Assembly: GCA_900767675.1 (NCBI GenBank)
Contig: CAAFZX010000022.1
Coordinates: 62,001-126,000 of the forward strand
Source of the DNA: an uncultured Collinsella sp.
GTDB taxonomy: Bacteria > Actinomycetota > Coriobacteriia > Coriobacteriales > Coriobacteriaceae
Direction of reading: 5' to 3'
Length of the DNA: 64,000 nucleotides
A program made the position numbers and the translations under genes. Positions 43,704 to 53,045 of this stretch are shown in pieces (the stretch's first letter is position 1; each line of letters begins with the position of its first letter). The notes under the pieces were generated by a model. It made no database searches and had not been told where the DNA came from. It saw nothing but the letters and a program-made list of their open reading frames with translations.

Positions 43704-46700
43704 ATGGATATGTTTGAGGACGGGCGCCAACGTGCCTCGTGGCGTCCGTATGGGGCGATTGCCCGTGGCGTGGCCAAGCGCGGCCTGGTTGCCTTTTTGG
43801 CCTTTGCCATGGCGTTTGGCACCACGCCAGCGCAGCTGTGGGCCGAGGGCGCCGAGGGTATCGCCGAGGCCGTGACGGCTGCGGCCGCGACGGCGGGCGC
43901 GGGCGAGGATGCGTCGACCGGCGACAACACTGCTGCGGATGCCGGCACGAACGGCGCTGCCGGCGACGCTGTTGCCGGTGGTGCTGCTACAGGAAAAGTC
44001 GCGGGCGACGATAGCGCGACGGCCGGTGTCGCTGCTAATGGAGAGGGTTCGGCCGCATCGGTATCTGCCGACTCCGAGCAGGGCGATGCATCCGGTTCCG
44101 TCAGTGTCGCTCCTGTGCGTTCGGCGTATGTAACGGTTGACTCGGTCGAAATTGTTGACGCCGACGACAACGGTCTTGCTTACGGTAACCGCACCGCCAA
44201 GGTGGGAGATACCGTTAAGGTCGCAGCCTATTACGAGGACGATTGGGGCGATGACGAGGAGATTTCCTCGTCCGAGTACGCACAGCTGGGATACCAGTGG
44301 TATGTCGGCAATAATCAGTCCACCGCGCCGACTGCATCGACTTTTACCGCTATAAAGGGTGCAACTGCTCGTGAGCTCAAGCTGACCTCCGATCTTGCAG
44401 GCAAATACGTTGCGTGCCGCGTTACATATGGCGGCGGCAGCAGTGACTATAAGTTCACGGCGAGCCTTAAGAATCCCGTAGAGGCTTCTGCCGAGCCCGA
44501 GGTCCCCAAGTCGGATGAGGCAAAGAAACTGGACGAGGCGGTCGCGAAGCTCAAGGCTGATGGCCCTTCGGGCTGGTATCCCAATCCGTCTCAGGGGGCA
44601 GATGCCAACATCTGCTCCATGCTTTCGACGAAACTTGCCAACTTGGGCTACTCGGATATCGAGGTTTCGCTTGCGGACGTAACCTATGGCGGTCGCGATT
44701 CCAAGCAGGATGGCGGCATTGCGGATGATGGAAAGATCTCCTATTTCTTCCTGTCTCCCGCAGATAAGACCTCCACACTTGATTACTCGGTGCTTCGCCA
44801 ATTTACGCCGACGTATACGCTGACGCTTGGCTCCGAGAGCGTGTCGTATACGCCCGGTCGCTCTTCGATGCTTGCATGGGACGGCGGCAAGGTCGTTGCC
44901 TATCTTAAGGCGGCATGGGCTCATGTTGAGGGCCTGCCCGATAAAATCGAGGCGGGTGTTAATCAGGGAACGCTTCCCAGCTCGATCAGCATCAATGGAA
45001 TAAAGGTTGCTTCTATTGATTGGATGAGCCTTGATAGCTCCGTTGCTAAGGTAAATTCGGGCTATGGCGATCCGACGGTTACATATACCCATGGTATGAC
45101 CGATCAGACCGCTAAGCTCACAGCTACACTTTCGCTGACGGTTCCCGGCTACGGTAATGCCCCGTCGAATAAGACGGCTTATCTGGTCTCCTGCACCGTC
45201 AAGGCAAAATCTCAGGAGCAGATCAACGCCGAAAAGGCCGAGCTGTCCGCTGCACTCGACCGCATTGTGCTCAAGGATTTTGAGACTAAAAAAGAAATCG
45301 ATGCCAATGCCGTTGAGGGCGACATCCAACTGCCTACTACCCGTCGCTCTGGTATCGACGCACCATCCGGCGCTAAGCTTTCCTATATATCGAGCAATGA
45401 GACTGCCGCGAAGGTCAACGGCTACCGCGTAGTTGTTACACGCGATATCGAAGGCGCCTCGAATGACGCAGTCATTACGGCTACGCTTACCAAGGATGGC
45501 GTAACCGTAACGCGCGATATCGCCATCAAGGTCAAGCCCATCGCCGATTCCGAGATCGACCGGGCTGTAGCATTTATGCAGCAGGTCAAGGACGCTTACG
45601 CAAAGTCCCTGCTTGGGACCAACGCTTCGGTCGATGCGATTACCGAGAACCTTTCGACGTTTGCCGAGGCTGTGCCCACCGCCGAAGGCGGTATCGAGTA
45701 TCACAAGGGCAAAGACAATACGATGTCCGGTGTTGTGGCGGCCGATCTGCCTGGATACGACGCCATGTCTGGAAATGACTGGCGTACGTACCGTACGAGC
45801 GACACCGCGGTCATCTCGAATGAAAATCTTAAGGTGGTTCGCCCCAAGGCCGATACCCTTGTTACGGTCGAGAGCAACCTGACGTACGCCAAGTACGAAT
45901 CCCTTGCGAAGACGCATCCCGAGAACGCTAAGCTGCAGAGCCTCGTTAACCAGAGCGTTAAGGCGACATATCGCGTCGTTGGCACGGTTGACCACTCCGA
46001 CCCCAAGATTTCCGTTGGCTTTAAGCTTGTTGGCATCGATGCCGATGGCAACGATGAGGTTTGGGCGGATTCGACGAAGAGCGTCGTTTATGGCTCGACC
46101 GCAGGCGATGTGATTGAGGACGCCTTAAAGGGCATAACGCACACCGCGACGGGCGTGGGTACTGCCGATTACTATCTACGCGATATCACCTCGGCGGATG
46201 GTCGCAAGCTGGGCTGGGATGCATCGACGGGCAAGTACTGGCAGCTCTTTGTTAACGGGAGGGCTTCTGAGGTTGGTGCCGGCCAGGTCGACCTTGCCCC
46301 CGGCGATAGCGTTGTGCTGTATTACTCCGCTTTTGGAGCCAATCTTGACGAGATTGGGCAGGCTAAAGTCAAGGCCTCGTTGAGTTTGATTGGTCCTGAT
46401 GCGAACGGCAGCAATTCGGTCTGGTATTCCCTGAACGATGCGAAGCTCGAGAGCGGCGCGACGGCTGCCGATCTGACGGTGATGGCGCTGAAGGCTTCGG
46501 ACCTTGAGTACGAGCTTAAGACGCCGGAGAAGGACGGCTATTTCTACCTGTCGAGCATCACTTCATCCTACGGAAAAAAGCTTGGATGGGATGAGGATTC
46601 AGGCCGCTATTGGCAGCTCTACGTCAATGGTGAATATTCCAAAGCCGGCGCCGACCAGGTGACACTTAAGCCTGGCGATAACATTCAGTATGTCTATGCG

Positions 46701-48635
46701 TCCGATAACGAGAAGCCGCTCGATGGCGTGGTTCTGAATCCGAACGCCGTGCGCCCCAATTGGGATAGCGATTGGTCGGGCTTTACGAGTGCCGACAAGG
46801 TGACCGACGCCCCCGTGCCCACCAAGGACGCCGAGGCGAAGTGGGTAAGCGAGCTCAAGGCTTCGAGCGAATGGAACAAGAGCATCTCCGACCCGCTGCT
46901 GGTCGGCGATTATCTCTATATTGCCGTTGGCTCCAAGCTGCTCAAGAAGAATGTCGACACGGGTGAGACTGTTGCCGAATCGCCTTTGGCGGCAAAGATT
47001 GACTCGACATCGCGCATGGTATACATCGGCGGTGTCGTGCTTGCACCGCTTTCGGGCGGTCGTTTGCAGGCGCTGACGGTTGATACCCTGACGACGGTTT
47101 GGGTAACCGATGAGTTGCCCGCTGGTCCTGATGGTACCCAGCAGTCACTTGCATCCATTACGGTTCGTGACGGCTATGCCTACTTTGGTACGGCATCGGC
47201 CAGCTGGTCTGACTCGAGCGACGGCTACCTGCTCTGCGTGCGCATCTCCGATGGCAAGGTTATGTGGCAGCACAAGAACGAGAACAGCAAGGGCTACTAC
47301 TGGTCCGGCATGGCCTTCTCGGGTAACTATGGTGTCATCGCGGACGATTCCGGTACGGTGAACACGGTCGACCCCGAAACCGGAAAGACTGTTGCATCGC
47401 TCAAGATTGCCGACCGTGTGCGCACGACCGTGCTGGTCGATGGGTCGATTGCTTATGTCGTGAGTGCCGATGGCGTTTTGCATAAGCTTTCGGTTGGAGC
47501 GGACGGCATGCTTTCCGAACTCGGCAAGGTGACGTTTGGTAGCAGCTCGACCTCGACGCCGGTGCTGGTCAACGGCAAGATTGTGGTCGGAGGCGCATCG
47601 ACCGAGTCCTTTGTCGGTGGCTACCAGAACAGGTACACGTATCACTATGGTCAGCTTGCAGTGATCGATGCCGAGACGCTTGCCGTGGACTATTCCATTT
47701 ACAAGGCTGACGGCAACTACATTCGTCAGGGAACTACGGGCGGCGGCGATGTAAAGTCGCAGCCGGTTGTTTCTGTCCAGAATGGCGAGACGTACGTCTA
47801 CTTTACGTCTAACAACAACCCGGGTGGTATCTATCGCTACCGTATTGGCGACGACGAAGCCGAGTTGCTTTATACGCCCGCTGCGGGCGATCAGCAGTAC
47901 TGCATGGCTTCTATTTCGGTCGGATCCGATGGCTCGCTCTACTATGTGAATGACTCGGGCAAGCTGTTTGCCGTCAAGGGCAATGGCCAAAGGGTTAATC
48001 GCTATACCGTGGCGTTCGACGCTAACGGCAAGGATGCGGCGATGCCCGATTCCCAGCGCGTGAAGGAAGGCAAGACGGCGACGGAGCCCTCGACTAAACC
48101 ACAGTGCAAGGGCTACACCTTCGCCGGTTGGTACACCGATGCCGACTGCACCAAGGCGTATGACTTTAGCTCGCCGGTGACGACGGATATGACGCTGTAT
48201 GCCAAGTGGGTCAAGAAGGCTGTCGACAACAACGGCGCCAACGGCGGCTCCAATGGCAATGGCGGCTCCAATGGCAACGCGGGCGGCTCTGGCAATCGTG
48301 GCAATTCCGGCAACGGCACGAATGGCCAGCAGGGCGGCGCCGTTGCTCCGGGCAAGACGCCGGTCTCCACGACCACCACGACCGAGACCAAGGACGGCAA
48401 GGATTCCAAGAAGGATTCCGACAAGAAGGACAAGAAGGACGGCAAGAAGGACGACAAGAAGGACAGCAAGTCCGGCAAGTCTGACACGGGCTCCTCTGCC
48501 GTGACCGCTGCCAAGAAGCCCGCTGAGACTTCCGCGCAGGAGTCTGGCTTCAACCCGCTCGCCATTGTTGGCGTAGCGGCTGGCGTGATCGGTCTCGCCG
48601 TTATCGGCGTGTTCGTGCTCACCAAGCGTCGGTAG
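43704..48635 (+). CDS. Large surface protein: two DUF4430 domains, PQQ-like propeller, InlB repeat, C-terminal anchor
   Basis: 1643 residues from ATG 43704 (AGGAG upstream); the frame extends to 43560 and an alternative ATG is at 43623. Parts in order: signal peptide (about 25-47), Ala/Gly-rich spacer, Ig-like region (about 135-255), central beta domains, two DUF4430 modules (about 767-874 and 887-999; each with a GKYWQLFVNG- or GRYWQLYVNG-type core), a PQQ-like beta-propeller (about 1046-1430), a Listeria-Bacteroides InlB repeat (about 1432-1503, ending in LYAKW), a Lys/Asp-rich spacer and a C-terminal membrane helix. No LPXTG seen. DUF4430 resembles the C-terminal domain of animal transcobalamin and intrinsic factor, so with the riboswitch it is a candidate surface cobalamin-binding protein. 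Confidence 0.8.
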   Translation: MDMFEDGRQRASWRPYGAIARGVAKRGLVAFLAFAMAFGTTPAQLWAEGAEGIAEAVTAAAATAGAGEDASTGDNTAADAGTNGAAGDAVAGGAATGKVAGDDSATAGVAANGEGSAASVSADSEQGDASGSVSVAPVRSAYVTVDSVEIVDADDNGLAYGNRTAKVGDTVKVAAYYEDDWGDDEEISSSEYAQLGYQWYVGNNQSTAPTASTFTAIKGATARELKLTSDLAGKYVACRVTYGGGSSDYKFTASLKNPVEASAEPEVPKSDEAKKLDEAVAKLKADGPSGWYPNPSQGADANICSMLSTKLANLGYSDIEVSLADVTYGGRDSKQDGGIADDGKISYFFLSPADKTSTLDYSVLRQFTPTYTLTLGSESVSYTPGRSSMLAWDGGKVVAYLKAAWAHVEGLPDKIEAGVNQGTLPSSISINGIKVASIDWMSLDSSVAKVNSGYGDPTVTYTHGMTDQTAKLTATLSLTVPGYGNAPSNKTAYLVSCTVKAKSQEQINAEKAELSAALDRIVLKDFETKKEIDANAVEGDIQLPTTRRSGIDAPSGAKLSYISSNETAAKVNGYRVVVTRDIEGASNDAVITATLTKDGVTVTRDIAIKVKPIADSEIDRAVAFMQQVKDAYAKSLLGTNASVDAITENLSTFAEAVPTAEGGIEYHKGKDNTMSGVVAADLPGYDAMSGNDWRTYRTSDTAVISNENLKVVRPKADTLVTVESNLTYAKYESLAKTHPENAKLQSLVNQSVKATYRVVGTVDHSDPKISVGFKLVGIDADGNDEVWADSTKSVVYGSTAGDVIEDALKGITHTATGVGTADYYLRDITSADGRKLGWDASTGKYWQLFVNGRASEVGAGQVDLAPGDSVVLYYSAFGANLDEIGQAKVKASLSLIGPDANGSNSVWYSLNDAKLESGATAADLTVMALKASDLEYELKTPEKDGYFYLSSITSSYGKKLGWDEDSGRYWQLYVNGEYSKAGADQVTLKPGDNIQYVYASDNEKPLDGVVLNPNAVRPNWDSDWSGFTSADKVTDAPVPTKDAEAKWVSELKASSEWNKSISDPLLVGDYLYIAVGSKLLKKNVDTGETVAESPLAAKIDSTSRMVYIGGVVLAPLSGGRLQALTVDTLTTVWVTDELPAGPDGTQQSLASITVRDGYAYFGTASASWSDSSDGYLLCVRISDGKVMWQHKNENSKGYYWSGMAFSGNYGVIADDSGTVNTVDPETGKTVASLKIADRVRTTVLVDGSIAYVVSADGVLHKLSVGADGMLSELGKVTFGSSSTSTPVLVNGKIVVGGASTESFVGGYQNRYTYHYGQLAVIDAETLAVDYSIYKADGNYIRQGTTGGGDVKSQPVVSVQNGETYVYFTSNNNPGGIYRYRIGDDEAELLYTPAAGDQQYCMASISVGSDGSLYYVNDSGKLFAVKGNGQRVNRYTVAFDANGKDAAMPDSQRVKEGKTATEPSTKPQCKGYTFAGWYTDADCTKAYDFSSPVTTDMTLYAKWVKKAVDNNGANGGSNGNGGSNGNAGGSGNRGNSGNGTNGQQGGAVAPGKTPVSTTTTTETKDGKDSKKDSDKKDKKDGKKDDKKDSKSGKSDTGSSAVTAAKKPAETSAQESGFNPLAIVGVAAGVIGLAVIGVFVLTKRR

Positions 48636-48644
48636 GTGAGGGCT

Positions 48645-49535
48645 GTGTCCAATAAACCTCAGGACGCCGACTCCAAACAGTCCGACTCATCGTTTATCCA
48701 GCTTGACGATGCAAAGCAAAAGGGCGCCGCTTCGGTGGCGTCCGCCCCTCGCCGCAAGGCGCTCCTCGGCGTTCTGACTGCCGCGTGCACCATTCTGATC
48801 GTCGTCTCGCTTGGTTTCGTCCATCCTTCCGAAAGCGGTGCCTGGTCCATCGACTGGATCATTCAGACCGTGGCGGGGGAGAGCGTCGTCACCAAGGACA
48901 CCAAGGGGTCTGGCTTGTCTGCCGTTTCGGGCGAGGCAAGTTCCAAGGATTCCAAGTCGTCGAATGACGCAAAAGATGAGTCCAAGTCCAAGGACGATTC
49001 CGGGTCATCACACAAGGAATCGGACAAAAACTCGGATAGCAAGAAGTCCAAGGACCAGGACGGCAAGAAGTCTGGCGATAAATCCGCTGCCCAAAATACG
49101 GGAGCCGGTGATACTTCCAATGCGTCTGGCGGTGCTTCTTCGGGCGGTGGCCAGTCGTCTGACGGAGCCTCATCCTCTAATAGTGGAAACGCCTCCTCGG
49201 GCGGCCAGGACGGCCCGCAAGAGTCCAACTACGTAACGGTGACGGTTTCGGTCACATCGAGTGCCGTGGGCAACCCGGTGTCTTCTGGTGGCACCTTCAC
49301 CTTCAACGAAGGGGCCACCGTCTACGACGCCCTGTGCGCGCTGGGCCTTTCCGTGAACGCGCACGGATCGTCGTACGGTACGTACGTTGCCGGCATCGGC
49401 GGCTTGGCCGAGAAGGAGCACGGTAGCACGAGCGGCTGGATGTATTCCGTTAACGGCGTGACGCCCAACACGGCTTGCAGCAACTACGTGCTCTCCAACG
49501 GCGATAACGTCGTCTGGTATTACGTAACAGGCTAG
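48645..49535 (+). CDS. Membrane-anchored protein with C-terminal DUF4430 domain
   Basis: About 296 residues from GTG 48645 (GGTGAGGG upstream); GTG 48636, directly after the preceding stop, is the alternative. One N-terminal membrane helix (about 40-60), a long Ser/Lys/Asp- then Gly/Ser-rich spacer, and a DUF4430 domain (about 196-296: VTVTVSVTSSAVG, TVYDALCALGL, SGWMYSVNGV, GDNVVWYYVTG). Two cysteines could form a disulfide. Same transcript and same domain as the large surface protein, so the pair likely shares the riboswitch and acts together on the cell surface. Confidence 0.8.
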   Translation: MSNKPQDADSKQSDSSFIQLDDAKQKGAASVASAPRRKALLGVLTAACTILIVVSLGFVHPSESGAWSIDWIIQTVAGESVVTKDTKGSGLSAVSGEASSKDSKSSNDAKDESKSKDDSGSSHKESDKNSDSKKSKDQDGKKSGDKSAAQNTGAGDTSNASGGASSGGGQSSDGASSSNSGNASSGGQDGPQESNYVTVTVSVTSSAVGNPVSSGGTFTFNEGATVYDALCALGLSVNAHGSSYGTYVAGIGGLAEKEHGSTSGWMYSVNGVTPNTACSNYVLSNGDNVVWYYVTG

Positions 49536-49556
49536 GAGTCTCAACATAACGCACGG

Positions 49557-49596
49557 AACGGGCGGTTCGGACAAATATCCGAGCCGCCCGTTTTTG
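49557..49596 (+). terminator. Terminator ending the riboswitch-DUF4430 operon
   Basis: AACGGGCGGTTCGGA pairs with TCCGAGCCGCCCGTT around a short loop, followed by TTT. Confidence 0.92.
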
Positions 49597-49646
49597 TTCC
49601 GTAGGAGACAGCGGGATTGCCGATCGATTGATGCGCGGCTCGGCGA

Positions 49647-49683
49647 ACAAAAAACCGGTTGGAACGTGAATCCCAACCGGTTA
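49647..49683 (-). terminator. Terminator after GtrA-family protein 1
   Basis: On the minus strand AACCGGTTGG and CCAACCGGTT form a 10-bp perfect stem followed by TTTTTTG. Confidence 0.88.
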
Positions 49684-49708
49684 TACATTCAGACAAATGT
49701 CGAATCGA

Positions 49709-50116
49709 CTACGACTGCGCACCCTCGAGGAAGAAGCGGCGGCTAAAGTAGTTGTACCAGGTGACCAAGAACGTGGCGATGGCCTTCATGGCCTGGTAGC
49801 CGATGCTCAAAAACGTGACGCCCACAAACATGTACAGGTCGTTGAGCCCCAGGCCGATCACCGACAGGATGGTGAAGATCGTGAACTCGCGCTTGCGGCT
49901 CATGCCCTCGCGGTGGTCGAACACGTACTTCATGCTGAGCCAGTAGTTGACCACGACGGACGTGATGAACGAAACCGTGGTGCTCATTAAAAAGTCGAGA
50001 TGGAACAGCTCGACGAGCGCAATGAGCATGCCCCAGTCGATACAGAAGGAGATAAGTCCCACGACGGCGAACTTGAGGAACTGCTTCGTATGAGGTTGTG
50101 CCAGTGCCTTGCGCAC
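49709..50116 (-). CDS. GtrA-family membrane protein 1
   Basis: About 135 residues from GTG 50116; the frame is open to TTG 50203 (164 residues) and neither start has a convincing ribosome site. Four membrane helices and the GtrA hallmark FVVNYWLSMKYVF-like motif (VVNYWLSMKYVFDHREG) are present. GtrA proteins help flip lipid-linked sugars for wall polysaccharide or O-antigen glucosylation. Close homologue of the next gene upstream (50337-50732), apparently a tandem duplication. Confidence 0.85.
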   Translation of the reverse strand: MRKALAQPHTKQFLKFAVVGLISFCIDWGMLIALVELFHLDFLMSTTVSFITSVVVNYWLSMKYVFDHREGMSRKREFTIFTILSVIGLGLNDLYMFVGVTFLSIGYQAMKAIATFLVTWYNYFSRRFFLEGAQS

Positions 50117-50270
50117 GTAATCACATCCAATGCGTTGATGAATCGAGCAACGAGATACTTTAGAGCTTTTGAAAGGGAAACGTAAGGTCTTTGGCAAGAA
50201 CAATACGAACTCGTCAAATATTCAAGAGCTAATCCGCAAGCGTTGAAAATTTGCCCGTAAACGAGCAAAG

Positions 50271-50310
50271 CCCGCGGACAACACTGCATTCAATGCACGT
50301 GGTCCGTGGG
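50271..50310 (-). terminator. Hairpin after GtrA-family protein 2
   Basis: On the minus strand CCCACGGAC and GTCCGCGGG pair with one mismatch, with an inner TGCAT/ATGCA stem, followed by CTTTGC. Confidence 0.6.
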
Positions 50311-50336
50311 CCCTGCGGCACAACGAGGAGGTCGAG

Positions 50337-50732
50337 CTACTTGGTCTGCTCGCCCTCCAAGAAGATCTTGCGCGTGACAAAGTTGTAGACCATGACGAGC
50401 GCGGTGGCGCAAATCTTGGCGATATTGGCCTCGAGGCCCAAGCCGGCGTTGAGGGCCAGTACGATGCCGTCGTTGAGCGCCAGACCGATAACGGACAGCA
50501 CGACAAAGATGATGAACTCGCGACGGCGGCTCATGCCCTCCTTGTGCGCAAACACGTACTTCATGCTCGCGAGGTAGTTAAAGATGAGCGAGACGATGAA
50601 GCCGCTGGTGTTGGCGATCAGGATGTTGAGGCCCAGACCGTAGTGAAGCAGATTCATGATGCCAAAGTCGATGACGGTGGCAATGACGCCGACGACGCCA
50701 AACTTCATGATCTGCGCAAGGAGCTTTTGCAT
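50337..50732 (-). CDS. GtrA-family membrane protein 2
   Basis: 131 residues from ATG 50732 (AAGGCAGG upstream). Four membrane helices; FNYLASMKYVFAHKEGMSRRREF corresponds to the same motif in its neighbour, and the ends RKIFLEG and RRFFLEG also match. Likely a membrane partner of a glycosyltransferase, which is not in the window. Confidence 0.87.
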   Translation of the reverse strand: MQKLLAQIMKFGVVGVIATVIDFGIMNLLHYGLGLNILIANTSGFIVSLIFNYLASMKYVFAHKEGMSRRREFIIFVVLSVIGLALNDGIVLALNAGLGLEANIAKICATALVMVYNFVTRKIFLEGEQTK

Positions 50733-50810
50733 GGTACCTGCCTTAGGGTGGCGCCGGGACGCCGTGGGGATGACAAACCCAGCAAGTTTAGCCAATCCCC
50801 ACGGGTGGGG

Positions 50811-52727
50811 CTAGGCGCGCTCCTCGATAGCACCGTTTCTATATGCATCGAGCAGCTGGCGCAGGTCCTGGATCTGACTGCGGATCTTGGCGCCGGTATC
50901 GGTGTCGCTCACCATGCGGCGACGATCGGCCTGGTCAAAGCGGTTGGTCTCGCTTTCGATATCGACGTTGCGGGTGAGCGCCTCGGCAACGGTGGTAAAT
51001 GCCCGATGCGACTTAAGACGGCATCCGCGCGAGCTCGAGATGAGAGTATAGCCGGCGATGCCCGTTTTGGGATGGTAGGCACGGCAGAAACCGCCATCGA
51101 TGACCAGCAGCTTGCCGTTGGCGCGGATGGGCTGCTCGCCCTTGGTGGTCTTGACAGGCGTATGGCCGTTGATGATGTGGCCCGTCGGCGAGCAGGCCAT
51201 GGGCGCGACGTTGAACTCGCGCATGATGTCGTCGCAAACGGACGAGGACGTGGTGAGCGTATAGTACGGGTCCATCGGCTCGACCCACGTGCTCTTGTCG
51301 GCGATGTAGGCGCGCTCGAAGGTGCGCACCAGGCGTCCGCTGGCGGGCGAGTTAAAGCCAATCCACAAGTACCACATCCAGTCGAGGGCATCGCGGTCGC
51401 CCATGCGCCAGGCGCGGCGGGCGATTTGGTCGCAAAAATCGAGGTAGTCGCGGCCGGCGTGCCAGGTGCCCAGGCAATTCATGCTGCTAAAGGTGCCGTC
51501 TTCGTTGAGCGGCACGCAACCGTGGAGCAGGAGGTTGCCGTTGGTGACCTTGTACATGGAGCCGTGGGTATAGAGAAAATCGATGTGACGATGCAGGTGG
51601 TCGGCGGTGGCGAACTCGGACACGAGCTTGTCGATGATGTGCTGCTCCTCGGGCGTGAGCGTGTAGGGGTCCGCCGGGTCGACGGTGGGGAAGTCGTTGG
51701 TCGTGAGCGGCCACACGCTGCCGTCGGCGAGGGTGACCGTGCCGGCGTCGTGATCGATCTTGTCGAGCAGCAGGCGGTCGGCCATATCGAACTCGGGGTG
51801 GCGCTGGATAATCTGGCCTTCGAGCTTAAAGAGCAGCACGTTGATGGCCTTGATGAGCGGAGTGATGGACTCGCCGGCGGTATAAGTGGCGTCGGCGAAG
51901 GCCACGAGCTCGCGCAGGGAGATGCCGTAGTCGTTCTCGAGAATCTCGTAGTTGTCGTAGCGCAGGTTGTTGCGCAGCACCGTGGCGATACAGGCGGGCT
52001 CACCGGCTGCGGCGCCCATCCACAGCAGGTCGTGGTTGCCCCACTGGATATCGAGCGAATGATAGGTGAGCAGGCGGTCCATGATCTTGGCCGCGCCGCC
52101 ACCGCGGTCGAAGATGTCGCCTACCAGGTGCAGGTGGTCGACGGCGAGGCGCTTGATGAGCGAGGCGAGCGACTCGATAAAATCGTCGGCGCTGGCGGTT
52201 TCCAAGATGGATTCGACAATGCGCTCGTGATAGCGCACGCGGTAGTTGTTCTCGTCCGGATGCGTGTGCAGCAGCTCGTCGATGATATAGGCATAATCGC
52301 GCGGGATGGCCTTGCGCACCTTGGAGCGGGTGTAGCGGCTCGAAAGCGAGCGGGCGACCATGATGAGCTGGTCGAGCATGGTCTTATACCAGGTGGGCGA
52401 GTCCTCGTGCCGGCTGCGGACAAGATCGATTTTCTCGCGCGGATAGTAGATGAGCGTGCACAGCTCGCCCTTTTCGTCAAAGGAGAGCGTATCGCCAAAG
52501 ATCTCGTCGACATGCTCGCGCACAACGCCCGAGCAGTTGTTGAGGATGTGCATAAAGGCTTCGTACTCGCCATGCACGTCGCTCATAAAGTGCTCGGTGC
52601 CCTTGGGCAGGTTGAGGATGGCCGAGAGATTGATGATTTCGGTGAATGCGGATTGCTCGGTGGGGAACTGTCTCGACAGCAGGCGCAGGTACTTGAAGTC
52701 TTGCGGATTGCGATCGAATGCGACCAT
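50811..52727 (-). CDS. fbp: Fructose-1,6-bisphosphatase, class III
   Basis: 638 residues from ATG 52727, with GGAAGGTG upstream; the frame extends to 53306 without support. Metallophosphatase motifs are SDVHGEYEAF (about 49-58), VGDIFDRGGG (about 198-207), and WGNHDLLW (about 229-236). Class III enzymes occur in Firmicutes and gut Actinobacteria and supply gluconeogenesis. Two palindromes lie in its upstream region. Confidence 0.93.
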   Translation of the reverse strand: MVAFDRNPQDFKYLRLLSRQFPTEQSAFTEIINLSAILNLPKGTEHFMSDVHGEYEAFMHILNNCSGVVREHVDEIFGDTLSFDEKGELCTLIYYPREKIDLVRSRHEDSPTWYKTMLDQLIMVARSLSSRYTRSKVRKAIPRDYAYIIDELLHTHPDENNYRVRYHERIVESILETASADDFIESLASLIKRLAVDHLHLVGDIFDRGGGAAKIMDRLLTYHSLDIQWGNHDLLWMGAAAGEPACIATVLRNNLRYDNYEILENDYGISLRELVAFADATYTAGESITPLIKAINVLLFKLEGQIIQRHPEFDMADRLLLDKIDHDAGTVTLADGSVWPLTTNDFPTVDPADPYTLTPEEQHIIDKLVSEFATADHLHRHIDFLYTHGSMYKVTNGNLLLHGCVPLNEDGTFSSMNCLGTWHAGRDYLDFCDQIARRAWRMGDRDALDWMWYLWIGFNSPASGRLVRTFERAYIADKSTWVEPMDPYYTLTTSSSVCDDIMREFNVAPMACSPTGHIINGHTPVKTTKGEQPIRANGKLLVIDGGFCRAYHPKTGIAGYTLISSSRGCRLKSHRAFTTVAEALTRNVDIESETNRFDQADRRRMVSDTDTGAKIRSQIQDLRQLLDAYRNGAIEERA

Positions 52728-52754
52728 AAAACACCTTCCGATGCGGTTGGTAAA

Positions 52755-52784
52755 ACTGATAAATGGCGTCAAGCGTTTATCAGT
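52755..52784 (-). promoter_or_regulatory. Leader hairpin of fbp
   Basis: ACTGATAAA (52755-52763) and TTTATCAGT (52776-52784) form a perfect 9-bp stem in the fbp untranslated leader, 28 bases before the start; operator or leader structure. Confidence 0.4.
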
Positions 52785-52842
52785 ATGCGCCGCTTTTGTT
52801 TCGATTGGGGATAGGAGTTCGAATTGTTGGCCGAACGGTTTG

Positions 52843-52856
52843 CTAAATCGATTTAG
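52843..52856. promoter_or_regulatory. Palindromic operator candidate for fbp or degV
   Basis: CTAAATCGATTTAG, a perfect 14-base palindrome with a central CG as in LacI-family operators, about 116 bases upstream of fbp and 190 upstream of the DegV gene. The rest of this 318-base gap holds no supported gene. Confidence 0.4.
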
Positions 52857-53045
52857 TGGAGGTAGATGTGGTGGTTGAGTGGAGGAGTAGAGGCGTTTTT
52901 GCAACCGTATGCCCCTGAGGTCGAGAGAGATGGTGGTGGTAAAGTTGCTCGCTACTTTTGGTTCAATTTGGTAAATAGTGGACATTTGTACTGTATTTAG
53001 GCTCGCTGTGCGATAATTTGTGCAGCAATGACTAAGGAGCCTCAT

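Noticed and set aside
48230..48330. Tandem GGCxxCAATGGCAA-type repeats suggesting a CRISPR or VNTR
   Set aside because: They encode the Gly/Asn/Ser-rich spacer of the large surface protein in frame; no spacer-repeat pattern.
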